Shown in pieces: positions 8,326 through 16,997 of a stretch of 64,000 nt of DNA (positions within the stretch are counted from its first letter, which is position 1; every line of letters begins with the position of its first letter). Below the pieces are notes generated by a model. The model was given only the letters and a program-made list of their open reading frames with translations, searched no databases and was not told the DNA's origin. Position numbers and translations under genes: made by a program. Source of the DNA: Alphaproteobacteria bacterium (lineage in GTDB: Bacteria; Pseudomonadota; Alphaproteobacteria; Rs-D84); NCBI GenBank assembly GCA_017629245.1, contig JAGBXO010000004.1:1-64000 (forward strand), written 5' to 3'.

Positions 8326-8940
8326 CTATTTCCAAATACGCAAAATACCATCCTGATTTGCGAATCGCCACCCACTTTCACGTACAGCAATGGTAAACGC
8401 ACCACGCGCAGATGTTGGCAATTCCAATGTCGCAGTATTACCCGTCATGTATTTTGTACCGAGATCAAATTTTTCCGCCCGTGCGATTCGATTCAAATCA
8501 GCCCAGTTATTCACCGCATCTGACATATTAACCGAAACGATAAAGACATCGCGCTGACTGCCGTCTGGCAACCAATTTTGCACCGAATTTTCTGTCAGCC
8601 AATTACGCACCGCCGCAGCGTCTAATTCCATTGTTATGTTTGCAGAATATGTCGTATCCGACAACTGTTCCCCATCAATTGACGAAGCTGAAATCAAATT
8701 TGCCAATTCACTGTTCTTGGTATTCTGCATCAGTTGGCGCAACGCATCTACATCTGCGTATTGCCGCAAAACATCACCCAGAATCTGGCGACGCGCCTCG
8801 TCAAAGGCCATATTTTTCGCCGTCGCCGCCGTGTCACTGGTAACATTTACCGAAGCCCGCCCCTGCAACTGTGCCGCATGGGCAGACACGGCAAACACCA
8901 TCCCAACAAATAATCCCAGAACTGTCTTTAATCTAAACAT
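8326..8940 (-). CDS. periplasmic protein, LPP20/FlgT-N-like
   Basis: About 204 residues. A signal peptide (FVGMVFAVSAHA) is followed by a region of the type seen in LPP20 and FlgT N-terminal domains: a G.A.V.V strand, then DEARRQILGDVLRQYA as an Ala-rich helix. The similarity is weak. The ATG at 8940 lies 1 nt after the stop of the upstream gene, showing coupled translation. The context between two envelope proteins suggests a partner role at the outer membrane. Function unknown. Confidence 0.6.
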   Translation of the reverse strand: MFRLKTVLGLFVGMVFAVSAHAAQLQGRASVNVTSDTAATAKNMAFDEARRQILGDVLRQYADVDALRQLMQNTKNSELANLISASSIDGEQLSDTTYSANITMELDAAAVRNWLTENSVQNWLPDGSQRDVFIVSVNMSDAVNNWADLNRIARAEKFDLGTKYMTGNTATLELPTSARGAFTIAVRESGWRFANQDGILRIWK

Positions 8941-8941
8941 A

Positions 8942-10483
8942 TCAGAACTTTGCATTTATCCCAACACGAATACCCATTGATTTATAGAACGATTCTATTT
9001 CACCGCCCGATTTACATACCCAACCTGGACACTCTTCTTCCAAGGCAGCAATATTCTGGGCAATCGCATTTTCTTGCAACATTAACGCTTCATCACCCGC
9101 ATATTTATTGTTCAAAATACTGTTATAAATACCCATATAATATTCTTCACTTAAATATGTTTCTGCATCCGCATCAGATACGGTATAGTAATCATATGTC
9201 AACCCAATCGACAAGGCAACACTATCCGTAATTGCTGTTGACCAATTCGCCCCCAATCCAAAATGTAATGCACCACCAACACCTGCGGTATCTTCAACAG
9301 ATTTAGGATGCGCCCAATCAAAACGATACGGCTGATCCCCAGTTGCAGTATATGACGGCAAACCTAATTCAACAAATGCATTAACTGCATTATTCTGATT
9401 AATATCATACAGCATATCCAATGCCAAATACGGGCCCGACCATTCCACCTCATACTTATGGCTAATTCCTGGCTGACCATAGTAATATGTACCACCAGTG
9501 TTTACAAACTCATAACCACTGGGCACCTGAATTTCATCATTCAAATCAATATTACCATCACCATTTGTATCGCCACGCGTTGCCAAGAATTGATTTCCGG
9601 CACTGTCAGAAAATATCAACACCGGATCACATTGCACTTCATCACTGCCCGGAACCGTTACACAACCACCCGTTCCATCATATATATCGACCGACAATCC
9701 ATGATTATTATGTGTTTCCAATTCATACTTTAAATAACGCCACCCAACAGATGGTGTAACCTTCATATTTCCCCACTTAAAGAAATCCTTTAACCCAAAG
9801 CCGGCATTAAATTCCATCATACTGCCACTTTTCGATGTACCAACAGACAAAGCGTTTCCAATCTGATTACCCAGAACATTATACTTCGTACAATTACCCT
9901 GAGCATCTTTTTCAACACATTCGCTCCATTCGGTCACGAGATAACCACCATTTGTAATATCATCGTCATTCATGGTCGATTCGCCAGCCTGCATACCATA
10001 TTTTAACCCTGCCACAACCTGCATTGCAGTATTCCCCGCATTAAACACATACCCTGCATTAACATCAAACACATTCCAATCAACATTATCATAATGCAAA
10101 ATTGATGCAGATTCTTTCATTTCAAACTGCCACATAGACGTCTGGCGCGAGATCCCCGCCCCCAGGCTAAACCCGTTCTTACTGGAACCTGTTGCCGCAG
10201 CCTTTGGTTCCGGTTGCGCATTATTTTGCACGCCACGCACATTGCGATTTGTCTGACCATACCCATAATTCCTATAGCCTGAATACTGACCACGATTATA
10301 TGAATTACCAGATTGTGAATACGAACTTGTTCTGGCACGTTGTGAATACGACTGTTGCGAATAACGCGCTGTCTGTGGGGATTGATACACACTGCCATTA
10401 TAGTATGTACCAGCCGCATTTGCCAACACCGGCACAAAAGCAAACAACGAACAATTCAACAAAACTTTTGATATAATTTTCAT
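8942..10483 (-). CDS. outer-membrane beta-barrel protein with Ser/Tyr/Gln-rich N-terminus
   Basis: 513 residues. The signal peptide ends near LANAAG. Next comes a low-complexity stretch of SYSQ and NYGYGQ type (about residues 30-85), then a long barrel-like region of amphipathic strands. Within it, DTNGDGNIDLNDE looks like an EF-hand/dockerin-type calcium loop, and one loop carries Cys pairs (CVEKDAQGNC). The last residue is Phe (RVGINAKF), as in outer-membrane barrels. It is the first gene of the operon with the genes at 8326 and 7455, and has its own promoter at 10517-10545. Exact family not recognised. Confidence 0.7.
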   Translation of the reverse strand: MKIISKVLLNCSLFAFVPVLANAAGTYYNGSVYQSPQTARYSQQSYSQRARTSSYSQSGNSYNRGQYSGYRNYGYGQTNRNVRGVQNNAQPEPKAAATGSSKNGFSLGAGISRQTSMWQFEMKESASILHYDNVDWNVFDVNAGYVFNAGNTAMQVVAGLKYGMQAGESTMNDDDITNGGYLVTEWSECVEKDAQGNCTKYNVLGNQIGNALSVGTSKSGSMMEFNAGFGLKDFFKWGNMKVTPSVGWRYLKYELETHNNHGLSVDIYDGTGGCVTVPGSDEVQCDPVLIFSDSAGNQFLATRGDTNGDGNIDLNDEIQVPSGYEFVNTGGTYYYGQPGISHKYEVEWSGPYLALDMLYDINQNNAVNAFVELGLPSYTATGDQPYRFDWAHPKSVEDTAGVGGALHFGLGANWSTAITDSVALSIGLTYDYYTVSDADAETYLSEEYYMGIYNSILNNKYAGDEALMLQENAIAQNIAALEEECPGWVCKSGGEIESFYKSMGIRVGINAKF

Positions 10484-10516
10484 GGGTAATACCTTTCCTA
10501 TTTTTCCTTACTGGTG

Positions 10517-10545
10517 ATTTTATCACAAAAAAGGTTGAAAAACAA
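10517..10545 (-). promoter_or_regulatory. promoter of the outer-membrane operon
   Basis: On the minus strand TTGTTT (10545-10540), 17 bp, TAAAAT (10522-10517). Confidence 0.55.
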
Positions 10546-10580
10546 ATGCCAACTTGATAAAAATATACACACATTCATAT

Positions 10581-10665
10581 GCGACCATGGCGGAACTGGT
10601 AGACGCGCAGCACTAAGGATGCTGTGGGGCAACCTGTGGGGGTTCGATTCCCCCTGGTCGCACCA
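10581..10665 (+). tRNA. tRNA-Leu(TAA)
   Basis: An 85-nt class II tRNA with acceptor GCGACCA/TGGTCGC, an anticodon loop CTAAGGA between CAGCA and TGCTG, a long variable arm, GGTTCGATTCC in the T-arm, and encoded CCA. Confidence 0.95.
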
Positions 10666-10735
10666 AAAAAATTTCAAGCAAATGCACCGCGCATAAAAAA
10701 CACACAAAAACTTCCTGATTAATAATTATTTCCAC

Positions 10736-10763
10736 TTGCCCGTATTTTCAAATCTGATAAAAT
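10736..10763 (+). promoter_or_regulatory. promoter of the large secreted protein operon
   Basis: TTGCCC (10736-10741), 16 bp, TAAAAT (10758-10763), about 20 nt upstream of the start codon at 10785. Confidence 0.5.
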
Positions 10764-10784
10764 AATACTTAATTAGATTAAGGG

Positions 10785-13727
10785 ATGAAGGGATTAAGGT
10801 TATTTTTTGCCGCATGTCTTGCACCACTTGTTTTCCAGGCGGTGGCGGCTGATAACACCCAAACAATATCACGCACTGCGAATCGTCGCCCCCCCCAGGC
10901 AAGCTCTGCAAACGCTGTACGCACCCGGACCAGTGCCCCATCACGTGGCGCCGCATCCGTAACAACACGCACATCATCCGCACAAACAGTTCGTCAGCGC
11001 GCAACAAACATATCTAACCGTGCCCTGCACACACGCACCGCCGCCACCCCGACCCAGGTCGTATCCACCCGCACATCTACAACAATTTCGCCACGTACAA
11101 TCAAGACCACATCGCGCAGCACAACCGCACGCAATGCCACACACGCAATAAACCGTGGACGCAGTGGAACCGAACAACCCACATCCCCAACACGCGAAGA
11201 AATCCTGGCGCGCGACACAAAAAAATGTCGCGAAGTATTCTATGGCTGTATGGATGAATTTTGCGCGAACAAAGACACCCAATTAAAACGTTGCGCCTGT
11301 TCCACACGCATTAATGAATTCAAAGGCCTGGAACAAAATCTGACCATGGTCGAAGATAAACTGCTAGATTTCAGCCAACACCTATTAACCGTCAGCATGG
11401 ACAAAGAAGATGCCGCAGTTTTAAACCAGGCAACGGCCGGCGAACTGGCCTTTGCCCAAGCAGATACATCAAAGTCCAAACAAATGTTGGATGAAATTGC
11501 AAAAAAGTTAAACACCAGTTTTAACGACAGTAATTTTGACCAAAGTCTAAATGCCATATCATTATCATTGAACACAGACGCTGCATTTGACACAATTGAC
11601 CCAACAGCTGGCGCATCTACAATGACCAAATCTGGCACAGCACTGTATTCTGCGGCTCTGCCGGTATGTCGTGAAATGGCACTAGAGGTTTGTTCGCCCG
11701 ACGAACTGTCCATCGCCGAAGGCGGATACCAAATGCTGATTGAACAAGATTGCAACACCGTAAAAAAGTCATATCAGGCCCAATCCGACACTGCCCGTGC
11801 CAAGGTTTTTGAAAGCGGCGCCCTGTTGGACATGTCCCGCCTGGATGTACATCAGAAAAGAAATTCTGACGATATTTTAACATGCAAAACAAAAATGTTG
11901 AACATGTTAACAGATTCCACTGTTTGTGGCACCGACATGGAGAAATGCCTGGATACATCTGGTCAATACATCGACCCAACCACCGGCGATGCAATTTTAT
12001 CACCACAACTGGCAAATCTGGCAAATTTGATACGGCGGCCCCAAAACGACACCCAAACCTGGGCAACATCAAACACACGTTATGTTTCATTTTTAAATGG
12101 GAAAAAGAAGTTCTTGGAACCTGCCATGGAAAAATGCCAGGATATTGCCGATTATGTCTGGTCCCAATTTATCGAAGATGCACTGTCACAGATTAAAATT
12201 GCCCAAGATAAAAAATTGGAACAGGTTCGCCAATCATGCACCACGCTGACGGCACAATGTTTGGATAAAACATTGGATTCTATCACAGAATTTGATGCGC
12301 GTGCCCTGTCTATATTTGGTATCAGTGCGGATAAAACCGCCAACGCCATGTGCGCAGATGTCAAAATGGCTTGCTCTGCCTTGTTTCAACAATCAACCGG
12401 GCTCGATTCTGACGATGGTTCTTCCACCAACAATTGGGAATCAGGCATGACAGAAATAACCACAACAAAATCATATGAAACAATCCTGTCCACCTGTCGC
12501 GAGGTTGGACGCAACTGCATCATCCAGGCCTGCACATCAATTACCGGCAATTTTGGCCTGTGTGAAGATATCGACAAATCCATTAACCGTAAATCAATTA
12601 TTAATCGTACCGCCTGCTGGCGCGAAGTATATGATTGCGTTGCCAATGCCGGCGAAGAAACAATTGCCCAAATCATGACCCAACAAGGCCGAAACGCAAC
12701 AAGTAAAGACGGTCATTTATATGCCCAACTGTATCCTAAATATAATGGCATACATGATATTTGTACAACAGATGGCAAATGTGGCGATACCCCAACCCCC
12801 GAATGCCAGATATGTCGCATTGCAGAACAAATATGGGGCAATTGCGAACAAGCTCCCTCACTAATATTAGCCACAGGCGAAACAAACCGCATATACACAA
12901 TGGCACAAAACAGCAACAATGAAACCCTGCTGTCATGGTTTGCATACAATACAGGTACCGCAACCGCCAACGATAGCTGTCGTGACACATCTTGTGGCAT
13001 TGGCTTTATTTCAAGAAGCGGCACTTGTGTACCAGCAGATGCGTACACAACAGACGGATTCTATTGCCCAACAGATACAAATGGGATTTGGATGTTCAAC
13101 ATCACATCTGGTGGTGCCAAAAACTGTTGCAACACATCAGATATGACCAACAACGATTACGCACCAAATGCAAAAAATTTAATAAACCAACGCAATTCTG
13201 AAATCAAAAATTGCTGTATCAATAGCCAAATGCGACCTTCGGCCGAGTTTAAGATTACAGAAAACGGTACTCATTATACATTTATGGATACTGTCAACAT
13301 CCCGGATGTATTGTGTGGCATATCATCATCGGCACAACCCATACTGGAAATAGAATATAGTGGCCAAAATTTCACACTGGTTTGCGATTCCAACGCTCAA
13401 CTGCCAACCGGCCATACTTATCCCAAATTCCCCCAAGGTTCCACAATAAACTGTAACGGGCGATATCTGCTTATAACAAATTCAGGAATTGTCTTGGATG
13501 CCCTCAACACATTCAACAAAAATAAAGAAGCCAGCATAATATCATATTACTATCCATCCAAACATACTGATGGTTATTGCGAATACGAATGTACAGGAAC
13601 AGAATGTAAATGGACCGCAAAAAAAGCAACCGAAGACAAAAAAATAAATTGTGACCTATCACCAATTGGTTGGACGGTCGGCCCACGCCCCCAGTACACC
13701 ACCATCACCACAATATCCGAGGAATAA
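10785..13727 (+). CDS. large secreted Cys-rich protein, hypothetical
   Basis: 980 residues with a signal peptide (FFAACLAPLVFQAVA). A Thr/Arg/Ser-rich, highly basic low-complexity region follows (about residues 25-125), then a long Cys-rich body with pairs such as CREVFYGCMDEFC and CVNxxG-like spacing. It is not a family I recognise. The regular Cys pairs suggest many disulfides outside the cytoplasm, and the basic start could bind cell wall or nucleic acid, but that is speculation. It is followed after 1 nt by another Cys-rich secreted protein, so the two are made together and may act at the cell surface. Confidence 0.7.
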   Translation: MKGLRLFFAACLAPLVFQAVAADNTQTISRTANRRPPQASSANAVRTRTSAPSRGAASVTTRTSSAQTVRQRATNISNRALHTRTAATPTQVVSTRTSTTISPRTIKTTSRSTTARNATHAINRGRSGTEQPTSPTREEILARDTKKCREVFYGCMDEFCANKDTQLKRCACSTRINEFKGLEQNLTMVEDKLLDFSQHLLTVSMDKEDAAVLNQATAGELAFAQADTSKSKQMLDEIAKKLNTSFNDSNFDQSLNAISLSLNTDAAFDTIDPTAGASTMTKSGTALYSAALPVCREMALEVCSPDELSIAEGGYQMLIEQDCNTVKKSYQAQSDTARAKVFESGALLDMSRLDVHQKRNSDDILTCKTKMLNMLTDSTVCGTDMEKCLDTSGQYIDPTTGDAILSPQLANLANLIRRPQNDTQTWATSNTRYVSFLNGKKKFLEPAMEKCQDIADYVWSQFIEDALSQIKIAQDKKLEQVRQSCTTLTAQCLDKTLDSITEFDARALSIFGISADKTANAMCADVKMACSALFQQSTGLDSDDGSSTNNWESGMTEITTTKSYETILSTCREVGRNCIIQACTSITGNFGLCEDIDKSINRKSIINRTACWREVYDCVANAGEETIAQIMTQQGRNATSKDGHLYAQLYPKYNGIHDICTTDGKCGDTPTPECQICRIAEQIWGNCEQAPSLILATGETNRIYTMAQNSNNETLLSWFAYNTGTATANDSCRDTSCGIGFISRSGTCVPADAYTTDGFYCPTDTNGIWMFNITSGGAKNCCNTSDMTNNDYAPNAKNLINQRNSEIKNCCINSQMRPSAEFKITENGTHYTFMDTVNIPDVLCGISSSAQPILEIEYSGQNFTLVCDSNAQLPTGHTYPKFPQGSTINCNGRYLLITNSGIVLDALNTFNKNKEASIISYYYPSKHTDGYCEYECTGTECKWTAKKATEDKKINCDLSPIGWTVGPRPQYTTITTISEE

Positions 13728-13728
13728 C

Positions 13729-15834
13729 ATGCGCAAAGTATTATCACTGCTATATACAGTATTCTTTATAATTTGTATCTATCCGCATCCTGCTAATTCC
13801 GTTGATGTCACGCAACCTATATATAACTGTCCTCTTTGCAGTGACGGCAGACAATCATGTAACCTCACAAGCACCCCCCTGTCATGCGCACTAGCCGTAG
13901 AAAATGGCGAATATGAATCATGCTGTACAGAAAGCAATGGCACATGCACCCATGAATGCGTGCTTAAATGCAACCAGGGATACTATAAGCATCTTGACAT
14001 TTCTTGCGAAATATGCCCTGCAGGCAGCTATTGCCCATCTGGCGCAACACAGGCCACCATTTGCCCCGCAGGAAAATACAGTAACAAAGGCGCATCGGCA
14101 TGCAGCAACTGTCCTGCACCATATACTGATGGATCGGCTGGCTCAGGTGCGACAATTAATAAATGCTATGCTTCTCTAAAAGCGGGGGAATACATCAGCG
14201 AAGACAACACAAAAGCACAATGTCCTGCCGGCAATTATTGTTCGGGTGGTATAACTTACTATAACAACAATGGCGCAACACAATGTCCCAAGAATCATTA
14301 TTGTTTTGAAGGATCCGAAGAGCCAAAACAGTGCCCCGACTACAAACCTTTTTCTCTGGCCGGTTCAAGCCATGTAACAGAATGCTTCCAGTGTGCGGAT
14401 GGTTTATATTATGACGAGACAACAGAAGAATGCACCACCTGTCCCGTGGGGTATTACTGCACAGGCGGGGAAAAAACAGCGTGTCCCGCCGGACAATATA
14501 ACGACAAAACCGGACAAATCAGCTGCACACTATGCCCGGGTGGCACATTTAATGACAAAACTGGACAAACCGGTTGCGAACAATGTCCACAAATAAAAGC
14601 CAACCCTCAAGAACTGTGTGTAGAACCTGAAAATTACCCTGCTGAATGGCATGTAGAAGATCAGTCCAACGTCAACGGTTCAAATCCAACCCTTATTCTA
14701 ATCAGCGAAAATAATGTACGAAATCTAGACTGGTCCTCTCTAAGTGGCCAGACAGCAAAAACAGGTTGCGCCGTTCAATATGTAATTAACGGTCCACGTG
14801 GTATGTTCCTGCACGATAAAGTATTTTATTCTAACAACACCCAAAGATACGATAATTTTACCGATGCAGACCTATATTATATGTACCCTAATGCGGGATA
14901 TTATTTGAAAACAAAATACAGCGACACCTACTGCGATGACCCCGAGCACAAGATGATTTATCGCGAAGCATTACCATGTCCCGCTGGACGCTACTGTCTT
15001 GGTCACAACAAAGCAAGAGAATGCAGCGATCCCTCAGGCTACCAAGATACACTGGGATTATCTGGCGTTATTAGCGCAGGCTATTTCTCGCTGGGAGGCG
15101 CAAAATCTGCAACACCTTCACATACAACACCAGATAATGGCGGAACCGGCTGTATCCAAAGTACAGATTGCCCAAATAATAAATGCTATTGTGGGCATGT
15201 CGCCCCGGGACACTATTCCACCGGCGGCGGAACCTTGTACAGTCCATCCGGCCCTGGGAATGGTTGCCTGGCCAATTATAAATGTGGCGCAATCGCAGCC
15301 GGTTATTATTCCACCGGTGGTGCCACATCAGAAATACCTACGAACTGTGTTGCTGACGGCGAATGTGGTGTACTTACCGGCGGACATTATGCCACCTGTG
15401 GCGCAAAAAAACGCAATCCATCAATACCACAAGGTCAAGGAAATCCTGATTGCACAACCGGTTGCGAGTGCGGATATACAGATGAAGGTTATTATTCATC
15501 TGGTGGCGGAACAAAATATCACCCCAACGCCACCGGGGATGGTTGCCTGGACGGTTATGAATGCGGTCCATGCAACAGGGAAAACAATCAATTCTGCCCC
15601 CGTGGCAGCAGTGGCATAACCAACTGTGACCCAGGAAAGTATTGTTCTATCAAAGAAAACAAAGTCGATAAACAAGATTGTCCAACTGGCACAACATCAG
15701 ATGCCGGATCAGGCGAAATAACCGATTGCTTTATCTGGGGGGGCACCCAGGGCACAAAATTCTGCATCTTAAACGAAGATGACAGCTGTTTTAATTTACC
15801 CGACGACACAAAAATACATTTACGCAATCAATAA
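13729..15834 (+). CDS. secreted Cys-rich repeat protein (GCC2/GCC3, ephrin-receptor-like repeats)
   Basis: 701 residues. A signal peptide (LLYTVFFIICIYPHPANS) is followed by many short modules of the type CPAGSYCPSG, CPAGKYSNKGASACSNC and CPGGTFNDKTGQTGC. This is the pattern of the GCC2_GCC3/ephrin-receptor-like Cys-rich repeat known mainly from eukaryotic surface proteins. A central non-repeat section (about residues 310-420) is followed by a second series with GYYSTGGA-type repeats. The upstream part of the open frame overlaps the previous gene, and the ATG at 13729 follows GAGG. Likely exposed at the surface and held by disulfides. Ligand unknown. Confidence 0.75.
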   Translation: MRKVLSLLYTVFFIICIYPHPANSVDVTQPIYNCPLCSDGRQSCNLTSTPLSCALAVENGEYESCCTESNGTCTHECVLKCNQGYYKHLDISCEICPAGSYCPSGATQATICPAGKYSNKGASACSNCPAPYTDGSAGSGATINKCYASLKAGEYISEDNTKAQCPAGNYCSGGITYYNNNGATQCPKNHYCFEGSEEPKQCPDYKPFSLAGSSHVTECFQCADGLYYDETTEECTTCPVGYYCTGGEKTACPAGQYNDKTGQISCTLCPGGTFNDKTGQTGCEQCPQIKANPQELCVEPENYPAEWHVEDQSNVNGSNPTLILISENNVRNLDWSSLSGQTAKTGCAVQYVINGPRGMFLHDKVFYSNNTQRYDNFTDADLYYMYPNAGYYLKTKYSDTYCDDPEHKMIYREALPCPAGRYCLGHNKARECSDPSGYQDTLGLSGVISAGYFSLGGAKSATPSHTTPDNGGTGCIQSTDCPNNKCYCGHVAPGHYSTGGGTLYSPSGPGNGCLANYKCGAIAAGYYSTGGATSEIPTNCVADGECGVLTGGHYATCGAKKRNPSIPQGQGNPDCTTGCECGYTDEGYYSSGGGTKYHPNATGDGCLDGYECGPCNRENNQFCPRGSSGITNCDPGKYCSIKENKVDKQDCPTGTTSDAGSGEITDCFIWGGTQGTKFCILNEDDSCFNLPDDTKIHLRNQ

Positions 15835-15858
15835 AGAACGCCCAAATGGGCGTTCTTT
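15834..15858. terminator. bidirectional terminator
   Basis: AGAACGCCC / GGGCGTTCT hairpin with A and T runs, between convergent genes; it touches both stop codons. Confidence 0.8.
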
Positions 15859-16381
15859 AATCAAACAAACAAATACGGATTATAGATTTTTTTATTAAAT
15901 CCATCTGTACCGCACCAAATTTTCCCAAAACCCAATCCGCCGGGTCCATCGGTAAATCAAAATCACGCGGATGCCCAATTCCTATTCTAATCCTGCGATA
16001 TTCACGCCCAACATGCGCATCAATTGACCTGATTCCGTTGTGACCAGCACTGCCCCCACCAATTTTTTCGCGGCAATCCCCAACCGGAATATCCATGTCA
16101 TCATGGATTACAACTATATTCTCCAACGGTATCTTGTAAAACGCCATCAGCCCAGCAACCGCAACACCACTGTTATTCATAAATGTCTGGGGTTTCGCAA
16201 AAATAATGCGTTTGCCATCGATTTCTGCGCGTGCGGTTAATGCGTTCTTTTCACTTTTCCACGACACTTTTTCACCCGCCAGCGCATCCACCGCCATAAA
16301 TCCAACATTATGTCGTGTGTTCACATATTGTGCCCCAGGATTCCCCAGTCCAACCACCAGAAACGGTTTATTTTCTTGCAT
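15857..16381 (-). CDS. pth: peptidyl-tRNA hydrolase
   Basis: 174 residues. The family start VVGLGNPG is followed by NTRHNVGF with catalytic His24, then KPQTFMNNSG and HDDMDIP with the catalytic-site Asp, and GGGSAGHNG. The enzyme frees tRNA from peptidyl-tRNAs that drop off the ribosome. It is slightly shorter than the usual 185-195, with a short C-terminus (ICLFD). It is divergent from a small outer-membrane protein gene, with 45 nt between the starts. Confidence 0.93.
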   Translation of the reverse strand: MQENKPFLVVGLGNPGAQYVNTRHNVGFMAVDALAGEKVSWKSEKNALTARAEIDGKRIIFAKPQTFMNNSGVAVAGLMAFYKIPLENIVVIHDDMDIPVGDCREKIGGGSAGHNGIRSIDAHVGREYRRIRIGIGHPRDFDLPMDPADWVLGKFGAVQMDLIKKSIIRICLFD

Positions 16382-16426
16382 ATCAAATACCCTTTTTTTA
16401 TTATAATATCATACAAAGGAGAAAAC

Positions 16427-16978
16427 ATGAACCCAAAATCATTTGGTATTTTAACCGCCACCACCATTATGTTAACCGCTGGCACAGCAAATGCAAATCT
16501 TTTGTTTGATCTTTACGCCGGTGGTACATACGGTTTTGGGGGATATACACTGTTTGCCGATGATAACGACATATCCCAATCTGCCCAATCTTATGGGGCC
16601 ATACTGGGGATAGATATCCCACTGTTCAGAATTGAATTAGAATACAATTATCTAAACTCTGATAAAAATGAAACAAACCTGGCAATGGTAAACGCATATT
16701 TTAAAATTCCAACCCCCGTCCTGAAACCATACATTGGCGCAGGTATTGGAACGACATTTTCTGGCAAATATACACCAACAAATCTGCCACATATCGATAC
16801 AGATGACACAACGGCATATCAGGGGCTGCTGGGTATAACACTGGATTTACCAGCACTGCCATTTAACATTGATATCGAAGGTCGTGTTTTATACGCCCCA
16901 AACACATTTGAAATTGCTGCGCATGACACTGACCTGTTGCAATATGATGGCCGTGTAAAGCTGCGTTATGTATTTTAA
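16427..16978 (+). CDS. small outer-membrane beta-barrel protein
   Basis: 183 residues. The signal peptide ends near TANANLL; then comes an eight-strand type barrel with GGTYGFGGY, a central PYIGAGIGTTFSG strand and a final RVKLRYVF ending in Phe. It resembles the OmpA-like/P44-Msp2-like barrel group. The ATG at 16427 has an AAAGGAG ribosome binding site, and TATAAT lies at 16400-16405. polA follows after 19 nt and may be read from the same promoter. Function unknown, perhaps adhesion or membrane stability. Confidence 0.72.
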   Translation: MNPKSFGILTATTIMLTAGTANANLLFDLYAGGTYGFGGYTLFADDNDISQSAQSYGAILGIDIPLFRIELEYNYLNSDKNETNLAMVNAYFKIPTPVLKPYIGAGIGTTFSGKYTPTNLPHIDTDDTTAYQGLLGITLDLPALPFNIDIEGRVLYAPNTFEIAAHDTDLLQYDGRVKLRYVF

Positions 16979-16997
16979 TAAAATTGGATAAATTCAT

